The notes beneath the pieces are model-generated. The model was not told the DNA's origin, did not search any database, and was given only the letters and a program-made list of their open reading frames with translations. A program made the position numbers and the translations under genes. DNA of 64,000 bases from Adlercreutzia murintestinalis. Lineage in GTDB: Bacteria > Actinomycetota > Coriobacteriia > Coriobacteriales > Eggerthellaceae. The stretch covers positions 16,568-80,567 of the forward strand of contig NZ_CALPCC010000011.1 of the NCBI RefSeq assembly GCF_943192905.1, written 5' to 3'. Of this stretch, positions 17,671 through 24,261 are shown piece after piece. The first letter of the stretch is position 1, and each line of letters begins with the position of its first letter.

Positions 17671-18824
17671 ATGGAGTTCACATTCGTCTCTCTGCTGGTC
17701 ATAACTGCCATCGCCTTTGTGGGTCCTCTTATAGCGGCACTCTTTCCCAACAGGATCCTTCCTGAGACCGTTCTCTTCTTGGTGGGCGGCATGGTGCTCG
17801 GACCTTATGTGCTCGACGTCATCATCATCGACCACGCGATAACCCTCTTGTCCGATCTAGGATTGGGCTTTCTCTTCCTCTTAGCAGGCTATGAGCTTGA
17901 TATGAAGGATCTCGTTGGCGCTGAGGGAAGGAGCGCAGTCTTGCCCATACCCGCATCGGTCGTCTCGTGAACGCTCACGGAAGCTCGGGCGAGCTTTTCC
18001 CTATAGTTGCCATCTCGCTTCTGATTTCGGCTCGGACCACCTGGGTAACTTTGGCGGTGCTGCTCGCCTTCGCGCTTCTAGCGGTAGCTGTCGCCCTCAT
18101 CTCGAAGAAGGCGAAGGACAAGGATATGGCGCTCTCTCGCTTCATCATCAAGAACTCAGAGACGAATTCGCAGATGAACATCCGCGCGGTAGTGCTCCTT
18201 CTCGTGACGCTGGTCACCGTTTCGGCACTCTTCGAACTCGATATCGTGCTCGGTGCCTTCGCCTCAGGCTTCATCCTTCGGACTGTGCTTCCCCACGGAG
18301 ATGCTGTTCTGGAGCAGAAGCTCAACGGAATCGGATACGGCTTCTTCGTTCCCTTGTTCTTCGTCGTCAGTGGAATGAAGATCGATCCGGCGGCAGTTGC
18401 GTCCGAGCCGGTGCTGGTGGCGGCATTCATCCTGCTGCTTGTTCTCATTCGTGCGGTGCCCATCTATGTTTCCTGGAGCATCTCCAAAGAGTCTCGCGAC
18501 ATGAAGCCGCGGTCCAAGGCCAGCGTGGCATCGTATTGCACCACGGCGCTTCCCCTGATCGTTGCGGTGACATCGGTTGCCACCTCAATGGGTGTGATCA
18601 GCCAAGAGATAGCGTCGATACTGATCACTGCAGGAGGCAATACGGTCTTGATCATGCCGCTTGTTGCTTCCATCGTGCTTCACTCTCTGGATGCGGATCT
18701 GGTGGAAGCAGGTGGCTGCTTCCGGGGCTGGAATGACTTCTTCAGGCGAGTTTTCGAGGCAGAATGCTCGCTTGGCGATCGCTCCTGTTCCCTGTATGGG
18801 AACAGGAGCGTGAGATCAGTTTGA
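17671..18824 (+). pseudogene. Kef/CPA2-type cation-proton antiporter, broken by frameshift and internal deletion
   Basis: Two overlapping frames make one gene. 17671-17970 encodes helices 1-3 of a CPA2 antiporter, ending with LFLLAGYELDMKDLVGAEGR before going out of frame. From about 17940 the other frame continues with HTRIGRLVNAHGSSGELFP and the remaining helices to 18824. The family normally has roughly 60 more residues (two helices) between these points, so an out-of-frame deletion near 17930-17945 is the simplest explanation. The last ~20 codons read through a terminator-like hairpin, suggesting the 3' end has drifted too. A sequencing error alone would not explain the missing helices. 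Confidence 0.8.
18781..18809. terminator. Perfect 12-bp hairpin between convergent genes
   Basis: GCTCCTGTTCCC (18781-18792) and its exact complement (18798-18809) enclose a five-base loop. It lies between the antiporter remnant and the convergent HEPN gene end at 18816. Position and strength suggest a bidirectional terminator, although there is no long T-run. Confidence 0.55.
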
Positions 18825-19220
18825 ATTCGACGACTCCGCGTCTGCGACTGCAGCAAGATAATCATCTATTTCCGAGAGGGCGCGCTCTAGCTTTCTCGCT
18901 TCGATGGCGTATCCCAAGATGTAGCGCGCCTTCGCTTCCCACAGCGAGAACATCTCAGCATGGTCGATGAGGTACTCGCTCAGCTGAAGATCGACCCTGC
19001 TCTCGTTTCCGATACGGATGAGCTGGTCGATGTCGTGCGTTTTCGGGTACTCTATGCCATCTTGCTCAAGAAGGTACTTCAGTGTCAGTTCCAAAGCTTG
19101 TTGAAGGTGATAGCCTGCAAGGTTGAGCTGCTCTTCGTCCCCGTTGGCATTATCGAGCAAAAGCTTTGCGCTCTTGAAGTTGGCGGCTGCCTTGCCATAG
19201 AGCGTTGTTGCGCTAGCCAT
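18816..19220 (-). CDS. HEPN domain protein of a HEPN/MNT pair
   Basis: 134 residues, all helical, of the HEPN fold: an N-terminal helix KAAANFKSAKLLL, then YHLQQALELTLKYLLEQDGI, PKTHDIDQLI and EAKARYILGYAIEARKL. This is the KTHD-type HEPN subgroup. The RX4-6H RNase motif of active HEPN toxins such as HepT is not visible, so nuclease activity is doubtful. Its ATG overlaps the end of the upstream nucleotidyltransferase gene by eight bases, so the two are cotranscribed and probably form a complex. Toxin-antitoxin function is inferred from gene pairing. Confidence 0.82.
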   Translation of the reverse strand: MASATTLYGKAAANFKSAKLLLDNANGDEEQLNLAGYHLQQALELTLKYLLEQDGIEYPKTHDIDQLIRIGNESRVDLQLSEYLIDHAEMFSLWEAKARYILGYAIEARKLERALSEIDDYLAAVADAESSNSN

Positions 19221-19740
19221 ATACCTTGACCCCTTTCGACATGATCTCCTTCGCTAAGCGTTCGTCTATCGTAGCGGGTGTCCATACGTCGTATTCGAAG
19301 TCATGCGTGCGATTGAGAAGATTCCCATTCACCTCAGTTTCAGCATCCACGAAGACATCAACATCGCTTCCGATATGACAGCTTTCCGTGACGCTGGACC
19401 CGAAGACCCACATTTCTTTCAAAGTTGATGACCCAGATATATCATCGATGAGCTCTCTGACCTTCCTTTGCTGGATGGGGTAGATGAGGTCACAATTCTG
19501 GAAGGGGTCATCGATGCAGACCTTCCATCTGGTCTTTTTGGGGATGTGGTGGCGCTCTGAGGTCGTGTCTGCTGCCAGATGCGCATCAACGGCAGTTTCA
19601 AGCATGCTGAGCACATACGATGGGGGAGAGCTTGCGCCCTGTTCCCATTGCTGCAAGGTACGCACGGGGATGCCAAAGGTATTTGCGAAATCCCTCTGGC
19701 TGAGACGTGTGCGTGTACGCATGTTCTTTACGGAAACCAT
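19213..19740 (-). CDS. XRE helix-turn-helix fused to MNT nucleotidyltransferase
   Basis: 175 residues. Residues 1-55 are an XRE/Cro-type DNA-binding domain (TRLSQRDFANTFGIPVRTLQ then QWEQG). Residues 85-175 are a minimal nucleotidyltransferase: G114-S115, then D126 and D128 (GSDVDVF), with a further acidic residue at D151. In the MntA/HepT system the MNT partner AMPylates the HEPN toxin. Fusion of the regulator to the MNT domain would join autoregulation and antitoxin activity in one chain. A 31-bp palindrome just upstream is the probable operator. Confidence 0.85.
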   Translation of the reverse strand: MVSVKNMRTRTRLSQRDFANTFGIPVRTLQQWEQGASSPPSYVLSMLETAVDAHLAADTTSERHHIPKKTRWKVCIDDPFQNCDLIYPIQQRKVRELIDDISGSSTLKEMWVFGSSVTESCHIGSDVDVFVDAETEVNGNLLNRTHDFEYDVWTPATIDERLAKEIMSKGVKVYG

Positions 19741-19770
19741 GATGAGTCCTTACCGAACAGCACGGTGTTC

Positions 19771-19801
19771 ATAGTCTATACGTTATTAACGTATAGACTA
19801 T
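19771..19801. promoter_or_regulatory. 31-bp perfect palindrome, likely operator of the HEPN/MNT operon
   Basis: ATAGTCTATACGTTA (19771-19785), a single central T, then the exact reverse complement (19787-19801). It lies 31-61 bases upstream of the start codon of the XRE-MNT gene, where promoter elements should be. A long perfect dyad in front of an XRE regulator gene is the usual pattern of an autoregulatory operator. This assignment is inference from position and symmetry. Confidence 0.65.
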
Positions 19802-19959
19802 CTGATATGAAGGGAACATGCAACGCTATGCCGATCGTTCCAGTTGCGCTTTGGCGATTCCGCTTCCACATCGGGGAAGAGCGACGAGGACCGCGCTTGT
19901 ATCCTTGGTATCTGTGCGCTGATACCAGTATTCTCCAAAGAGATAACAGTTTGCATCGT

Positions 19960-19984
19960 GGGCGTCCTTTGGGGCGCCCTTTTT
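19960..19984 (+). terminator. Hairpin with T-run in the leader of the metal permease gene
   Basis: GGGCG (19960-19964) pairs with CGCCC (19975-19979) and is followed by TTTTT. It lies just upstream of the permease start codon at 20000. It could be an intrinsic terminator, or an attenuator of a regulated leader. I could not match the ~150-base leader to a known metal riboswitch by eye. Confidence 0.4.
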
Positions 19985-19999
19985 CGCTACTATGGTCTC

Positions 20000-20989
20000 A
20001 TGGATGAATTCCTTCACATAACGGAGCATGTGCTGGGGCATGCCATCGCCGATACGCTGTATCTGATCCCGTTCTTGTACTTGACGTACCTGTTCATGGA
20101 ATGGCTCGAGCACAAGACGGGCAACAAGACGCAGGAGGCCATCAAGCATGCGGGCGCGGCGGGTCCCATCGTGGGCGCGCTGCTCGGTGCGGTGCCGCAG
20201 TGCGGTTTCTCGGCGGTGTCGGCCACCATGTACGCGGGCCGTGTCATCACGCTGGGCACGCTCTTCGCGGTGTTCTTGTCCACCTCCGATGAGATGCTGC
20301 CCATCTTCATCGCTGAACAGGTGCCGCTGCTCACCATCCTCTCCATCATCGGGGCGAAGGTGGTCATCGGCATGGTGATGGGGTTCATCGTGGATGCGGT
20401 GTTGCGTCTGGTGCGGCGCGACAGGCAAGACCTGCGCATTCACGAGCTCTGCGCGCAGGACAAGTGCGGCTGCGACGGTGACTGCCATACGTGCGAGGAA
20501 CATCCGCAACTGGCCTACCAGCACGCTGACGATTGCTGCCATGGGTGCGACCACAGCCACCATGCGCACGATCATTCCCACGACGAGAGCTGGAAGGGCA
20601 TCGCGCTTTCCGCCCTCAAGCACACCGTGCAGGTGATGGTGTTCATCTTCATCATCACGGTGGCGCTCGATGCGGTCATAGAAGTGGTGGGGGAGGATGC
20701 GCTGGGCGACGTCATGCAGGCGAACCCCATCTTGAGCGTGTTCACCTCGGCGCTGGTGGGCCTCATTCCGAATTGCGCGGCCAGCGTGGTCATCGCCGAT
20801 CTGTACATTGAGGGCATCCTTGGCGCGGGCGCTATGCTGGCGGGCCTGCTCGTTTCGGCAGGCGTAGGGCTGCTGGTGCTCGTGCGCGCAAACCGCCCGT
20901 GGACGCAGAACCTCGTCATCATCGGGTTGCTGTATGCGATGGGTGTGTTCTGGGGCCTGATCGTGAATGCGCTTGGTGTGGTGTTCTGA
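20000..20989 (+). CDS. Putative heavy-metal (manganese-type) exporter, ArsP_2-like permease with His-rich loop
   Basis: About 330 residues with eight to ten hydrophobic helices in two halves. The repeated elements GALLGAVPQCGFSAV and SALVGLIPNCAASVV are typical of the PF11449-like putative exporters. A central cytosolic loop is rich in Cys and His (CCHGCDHSHHAHDHSHDE), clearly able to bind metal. The start is set at ATG 20000 (MDEFLHITEHVLGHA), although the frame is open from 19844. Family members are often annotated as putative manganese transporters; the true metal is unknown. Confidence 0.8.
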   Translation: MDEFLHITEHVLGHAIADTLYLIPFLYLTYLFMEWLEHKTGNKTQEAIKHAGAAGPIVGALLGAVPQCGFSAVSATMYAGRVITLGTLFAVFLSTSDEMLPIFIAEQVPLLTILSIIGAKVVIGMVMGFIVDAVLRLVRRDRQDLRIHELCAQDKCGCDGDCHTCEEHPQLAYQHADDCCHGCDHSHHAHDHSHDESWKGIALSALKHTVQVMVFIFIITVALDAVIEVVGEDALGDVMQANPILSVFTSALVGLIPNCAASVVIADLYIEGILGAGAMLAGLLVSAGVGLLVLVRANRPWTQNLVIIGLLYAMGVFWGLIVNALGVVF

Positions 20990-20998
20990 TGATGAAAG

Positions 20999-21072
20999 TG
21001 GCTGGGGTACCAGGATTCGAACCTAGATAGCTGGCACCAAAAACCAGAGTCCTGCCGTTGGACGATACCCCA
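20999..21072 (-). tRNA. tRNA-Gln (TTG anticodon)
   Basis: Reading the minus strand, acceptor TGGGGTA pairs with TACCCCA. The D-arm, an anticodon stem-loop with TTG (CTGGT/TTTTGGT/GCCAG), the T-loop GTTCGAATCC and an encoded CCA are all present. It is 16 bases downstream of tRNA-Lys on the same strand. Confidence 0.96.
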
Positions 21073-21088
21073 GCGATACTGACGCGCG

Positions 21089-21164
21089 TGGTGGGCCGTG
21101 AGGGAATCGAACCCGCGACCTTGGGATTAAAAGTCCCCTGCTCTACCAACTGAGCTAACGGCCC
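21089..21164 (-). tRNA. tRNA-Lys (TTT anticodon)
   Basis: On the minus strand, acceptor GGGCCGT pairs with ACGGCCC. The D-loop AGCTCAGTTGGTAGAGC, anticodon loop CTTTTAA (TTT), T-loop GTTCGATTCC and encoded CCA are intact. It is transcribed before tRNA-Gln from a shared promoter at 21184-21212. Confidence 0.97.
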
Positions 21165-21183
21165 GATGTGCGCGAACCTATCC

Positions 21184-21212
21184 ATTTTATATGGGCGCTG
21201 GCTGCTGGTCAA
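21184..21212 (-). promoter_or_regulatory. Sigma-70-type promoter of the tRNA-Lys/tRNA-Gln unit
   Basis: On the minus strand, TTGACC (21212-21207) and TAAAAT (21189-21184) are separated by 17 bases, 20 bases upstream of the tRNA-Lys 5' end. Both boxes are close to consensus. Confidence 0.7.
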
Positions 21213-21311
21213 TCATAAAGAGGTGATGAACGGCCGATCATCTTGTGCGCACACCCTGCTCGCCCATGGTAGAATCGGCATGAAACACAACGTATTCCGA
21301 TAGGAGAGACC

Positions 21312-21590
21312 ATGCTGGATAGGGAAAGAGTTTCCGAGGTGCTGGATCAGATCCGCCCGAGCTTGCAGGCTGACGGTGGCGACGTTGAGCTGGTGGATAT
21401 CACCGACGATGGGTATGTGGTGGTGCAGCTGCAGGGTGCTTGCCATGGATGCCCCATGTCGCAGATCACGCTGAGCAACGGCATCGAGCGCATTCTGCGC
21501 GACCGTATCCCTGAGGTGCAAGGTGTGCGCAGCGCCGACATGCCGGAGGATTTCGATATGCAGGCGTTCATGGGCGGCCAGCCCATGTAG
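21312..21590 (+). CDS. NifU C-terminal domain iron-sulfur scaffold protein
   Basis: 92 residues, a stand-alone NifU/Nfu C-terminal domain. [17 protein letters not shown] and GACHGCPMS with the conserved CxxC (bridging an iron-sulfur cluster) are diagnostic. It delivers Fe-S clusters to client proteins, many of which are encoded in this window. It is monocistronic and followed by a good terminator at 21607. Confidence 0.93.
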   Translation: MLDRERVSEVLDQIRPSLQADGGDVELVDITDDGYVVVQLQGACHGCPMSQITLSNGIERILRDRIPEVQGVRSADMPEDFDMQAFMGGQPM

Positions 21591-21606
21591 GCACGCTGGA
21601 AGGGTG

Positions 21607-21637
21607 GCGCCCGGTACGTCCGGGCGCTTTTCTTTTT
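21607..21637 (+). terminator. Intrinsic terminator after the NifU-domain gene
   Basis: GCGCCCGG (21607-21614), a five-base loop, CCGGGCGC (21620-21627), then TTTTCTTTTTT. A strong GC stem followed by a T-run 16 bases after the stop codon. Confidence 0.85.
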
Positions 21638-21722
21638 TCGGCGCAGTTGACCTGAGTGGTGCATTCGGGTGCAAGTTGGGGGTGGCTGCACGGGTAAGGT
21701 TGGAATAGCGAAGGGAACGGGC

Positions 21723-22013
21723 ATGTCTGCATGTTGGGAGATACGCGGGTGCGATGATGAGATGCAGGGGCGTTGCCCCCATAACACGCCGGGCGAGCCG
21801 TGCCCGGCCGATTGCCATTTCGCCGCCTGCGTACGGCCGACACATGTGGTGTGCGGCGATTTCGATATGCTGCTCAATCCTGATCGCGACTACGATGCTG
21901 CCAACAAGGAGATATGCCGCTTCTGCGAGTTCTTCCTGACGAATGGGCCCGATATCGCCGATGCGCCGCCCGACCGCATTCGCAAGGGCAACCCGAACCG
22001 CTTCATCTTGTAA
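21723..22013 (+). CDS. Small cysteine-rich CW-type protein of unknown function
   Basis: 96 residues with ten cysteines: CWEIRGC near the N-terminus, then CPHNTPGEPCPADCHFAAC, VVCGDFD and EICRFCEFF. The CWExxxC element occurs in small putative metal-binding domains of anaerobes. I recognise the pattern but no function. ATG 21723 is preferred because the conserved part begins there; a frame is open from 21669. The 3' end sequence (ccgaaccgcttcatct) recurs about 65 bases later in the spacer, suggesting a small local duplication. Confidence 0.65.
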   Translation: MSACWEIRGCDDEMQGRCPHNTPGEPCPADCHFAACVRPTHVVCGDFDMLLNPDRDYDAANKEICRFCEFFLTNGPDIADAPPDRIRKGNPNRFIL

Positions 22014-22346
22014 GGGCCTCTGCGCTGGCCGTGAGGCTTGGAAGCGCATTTGGAATCCGAACCGCTTCATCTCGCGCGGAGCATCGCGCGGGGAAACAGC
22101 GTTTTTACGGATGTGGAGGCGTGCGGTATGGCGGCGCTGCTCTGGTAGAATTGAGACGGTTGACACGATGTGCTGGCTGACACGATGCGCTGGCTGATAT
22201 GGCGAACGGACTGGTGCAGTGGGTTGGCTGGCGCGATAGGTTGGCTGGTGCGTGAGGGCTAGCTGGTATCGTGAGTTGTGTGCCAACGTTTGGCGAGTGA
22301 CGAGCCGGGATGTTTGATCGATGGGGAGACGAGCAAGGAGGTGCCC
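22014..22346. other. Spacer with local duplications, no gene seen
   Basis: The 333 bases hold no supported coding frame. They contain a second copy of ccgaaccgcttcatct (first copy at the end of the cysteine-rich gene) and the short tandem repeat at 22157-22190. Both suggest slippage or decay of formerly longer sequence. Confidence 0.55.
22157..22190. repeat. Two-unit 17-bp tandem repeat with degenerate flanking copies
   Basis: GGTTGACACGATGTGCT (22157-22173) is followed directly by GGCTGACACGATGCGCT (22174-22190), with two differences. A third weaker copy (GGCTGATATGGCG...) and several ggttggctgg variants follow to about 22270. There is no spacer structure, so it is not CRISPR. Confidence 0.6.
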
Positions 22347-22583
22347 ATGCAGCGAGAGATGTACTCATTCGTGTGCCCGAATTGCGGCTCTGCTCTTCTG
22401 AACCTTCTTGATTACGAGAGCCTCATGGTGCTGCGAGCCGATTTGGGGCTGTTCACGATGGCGTGCCCCTCGTGCGCGGCGAAGACGTCCATGCTGCGGC
22501 CCATTCCACCCCTTTTGCGCGATGATGTGGGTACGGCGGCAGCTGAGATACATGCTGGCATGGGCCGCAAGCTAGACGCGTAA
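22347..22583 (+). CDS. Small zinc-ribbon-like protein, function unknown
   Basis: 78 residues with two CxxC motifs 36 residues apart (CPNCGSALLNLLDYES and CPSCAAKTS), consistent with one zinc ribbon. The start ATG 22347 has a strong aaggaggt site. It sits 11 bases before lgt and may be cotranscribed with it. I do not recognise a named family. Confidence 0.65.
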   Translation: MQREMYSFVCPNCGSALLNLLDYESLMVLRADLGLFTMACPSCAAKTSMLRPIPPLLRDDVGTAAAEIHAGMGRKLDA

Positions 22584-22594
22584 GAGGTCATGCC

Positions 22595-23446
22595 ATGCTC
22601 GATGCTCTCTATCATGCGCTCGATCCTGTTGCGCTCCAGCTTGGTCCGGTGGCCATTCGCTGGTATGGCATTGCCTATGTGCTGGGCTTCGCGCTCGCTG
22701 CCTTCATCATCTATCGCATTGCGAAACGCTGGAAGCTGGGATTTACCGCCGAAGATGTGCTGACCATCATGCTGTGCGTGATGATCGGCATCATCGTGGG
22801 GGCGCGTTTGGGGTATTGCCTGTTTTATGGGGACGGCTACTATCTGGCGCATCCGGCCAGCATCCTGGCGTTCAATGAGGGCGGTATGAGCTTCCACGGC
22901 GGTTTGGTGGGCGCGCTGCTTTCAGGCATCGTCGCGGCGCGTGTGACGCATATTCCGTATTTGACGCTGGCCGATATTGGGGCCATCGCGGCGGCGCTGG
23001 GGCTCTTTTTCGGTCGGTGCGCCAACTTCATCAACGGCGAGCTGTGGGGTGCGCCGACCGATTGGCCTATTGGGGTGGTGTTTGGCGGTGCAGCGGGTAC
23101 TGTGCCGCGGCATCCCACGCAGTTGTACGAAGGCGTGTTCGAGGGGCTCGTCATCTTCTTCGTGCTGTTCGCGCTTTCACGTAAGGTGCCTCCGCGTCCG
23201 CGTGGCACCTTTCTGGGGTGGTTCTTGGTGCTCTATGGCATCTTCCGTTTCCTCATAGAGTTTGTGCGCCAGCCCGATGTGCAGCTAGGGTATCTGTGGG
23301 GAGGCTGGCTGACCATGGGGCAGCTGCTCAGCGTGCCGCTTGTGCTGGTTGGCATCGGCTTGTTGGTGTTTGCGCATACCAGAAAGCTTCCACAGCATGG
23401 TAACAGGCAGCAAGAGGCATCTTGCGATGATGCACCGTGCGATTAG
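22595..23446 (+). CDS. lgt: Prolipoprotein diacylglyceryl transferase
   Basis: 283 residues with seven hydrophobic segments. Lgt landmarks are SFHGGLVGALLS (the HGGL motif with the essential His), FGRCANFINGELWG (the Lgt signature) and YGIFRFLIEFVRQPD. It moves diacylglycerol from phosphatidylglycerol to the lipobox cysteine of prelipoproteins in the cytoplasmic membrane. Length is normal. The final ~25 residues are an unconserved, charged, cysteine-containing tail. Confidence 0.95.
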   Translation: MLDALYHALDPVALQLGPVAIRWYGIAYVLGFALAAFIIYRIAKRWKLGFTAEDVLTIMLCVMIGIIVGARLGYCLFYGDGYYLAHPASILAFNEGGMSFHGGLVGALLSGIVAARVTHIPYLTLADIGAIAAALGLFFGRCANFINGELWGAPTDWPIGVVFGGAAGTVPRHPTQLYEGVFEGLVIFFVLFALSRKVPPRPRGTFLGWFLVLYGIFRFLIEFVRQPDVQLGYLWGGWLTMGQLLSVPLVLVGIGLLVFAHTRKLPQHGNRQQEASCDDAPCD

Positions 23447-23485
23447 AATGGATCCATCAGTAAGCACGAGCAGAAAGAGGTTGCT

Positions 23486-23866
23486 ATGACGGTCAAGTTC
23501 TATCGGTGCGAGCATTGCGGGAATATTGCGGTGAAGGTTGTGGACAGCGGTGTGCCGCTGGTGTGCTGTGGCGAGCCGATGGTTGAGTTGGTGGCGGATA
23601 CCACCGATGCAGCGCTGGAGAAGCATGTGCCTGACGTGCATATTGAGGGCAACCATGTGCATGTGAATATCGGCAGCGTCGATCATCCCATGACGCCGGA
23701 GCACTACATCCAGTTCATTTGCCTGGTGAAAGAGGCAGGATACGAGATTCATCCGCTGCAGGATGACATGCAGCCTCATACCGACTTCTACCTGGGCGAG
23801 GGCGAGAAGCCGCTTGCGGTATACGAGTTCTGCAACATTCATGGGCTGTGGGTGAAGGAGCTGTAG
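23486..23866 (+). CDS. dfx: Desulfoferrodoxin (superoxide reductase)
   Basis: 126 residues. The N-terminal desulforedoxin centre is FYRCEHCGN with VCCGEPM (four Cys on iron centre I). The superoxide reductase centre has the expected histidines (EKHVPDVHIEGNHVHVNIG) and the final CNIHG. It reduces superoxide to peroxide without making oxygen, the usual defence of strict anaerobes. It follows lgt by 39 bases. Confidence 0.95.
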   Translation: MTVKFYRCEHCGNIAVKVVDSGVPLVCCGEPMVELVADTTDAALEKHVPDVHIEGNHVHVNIGSVDHPMTPEHYIQFICLVKEAGYEIHPLQDDMQPHTDFYLGEGEKPLAVYEFCNIHGLWVKEL

Positions 23867-24018
23867 GTTCTTTCACGGGTCGTGCGTGAAGAACGCGCAT
23901 TCTTCTGCGGGCTGCGGATGAAGAACGGTAGGCTCTTCTGTAAGTTGCAGTCTGCGGGTGGAGGAATCTTGGCCTCTGTTATGGTGCGCGCTTAGTTCGC
24001 TGCCCTTCCCGGTTGCTC

Positions 24019-24102
24019 CTATGCTGATGAGCAGGTAAGCCCTGCGGTGCCGCACGAAGGTGCGCGCCGTGGGGCTTTTCGTATCAGTGGCTCCCAGCAT
24101 AG
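24019..24102 (+). ncRNA. Candidate structured RNA or complex terminator
   Basis: Nested complementary arms: CTATGCTG (24019-24026) with CAGCATAG (24095-24102), AAGCCC (24037-24042) with GGGCTT (24072-24077), and CGCAC (24051-24055) with GTGCG (24060-24064). Three stacked perfect stems in 84 bases are unlikely by chance. GGGCTTTT could also act as a terminator of the desulfoferrodoxin transcript. Strand and function are unknown. Confidence 0.35.
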
Positions 24103-24187
24103 TGTGCAGCGTATAGAGTGCAACGATGTGCAGCTTGGTGCATGGCTACTGCATGTAGCATTACTGAGCATGTAGCATTACTGAAAA

Positions 24188-24203
24188 TGTTTCACGTGAA
24201 ACA
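24188..24203. other. parS centromere site
   Basis: TGTTTCACGTGAAACA is the exact 16-bp parS consensus bound by ParB. The dyad extends to 24 perfect bases (24184-24207). Such sites mark the origin-proximal part of the chromosome; the location beside murJ agrees with actinobacterial origin regions. ParA and ParB genes are not in the window. Confidence 0.92.
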
Positions 24204-24243
24204 TTTTGTGTTGTTGCGTTGGCTACGCGCTGTGCGCTCCCGC

Positions 24244-24259
24244 TGTTTCATGTGAAACA
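24244..24259. other. Second parS-like site, one mismatch
   Basis: TGTTTCATGTGAAACA differs from the parS consensus at one central base. It lies 56 bases from the perfect site and two bases from the end of murJ. Paired sites suggest a real ParB loading cluster. Confidence 0.75.
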
Positions 24260-24261
24260 AT

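Larger units (their letters stand above)
23867..24261. other. Intergenic region with a structured element and parS sites
   Basis: The 395 bases between the desulfoferrodoxin and murJ genes contain no supported gene. They hold repeated gaagaacg/ttcttc words (23880-23940), a foldable element at 24019-24102 and two parS-like palindromes at 24188 and 24244. Confidence 0.6.

Noticed and set aside
22157..22270. Repeats that could suggest a CRISPR array
   Set aside because: Units are contiguous, short and degrade quickly, with no unique spacers and no cas genes.
24061..24102. GCCACTG on the minus strand as part of a cobalamin riboswitch
   Set aside because: The other conserved boxes of the cobalamin riboswitch are missing and no B12-related gene is adjacent.
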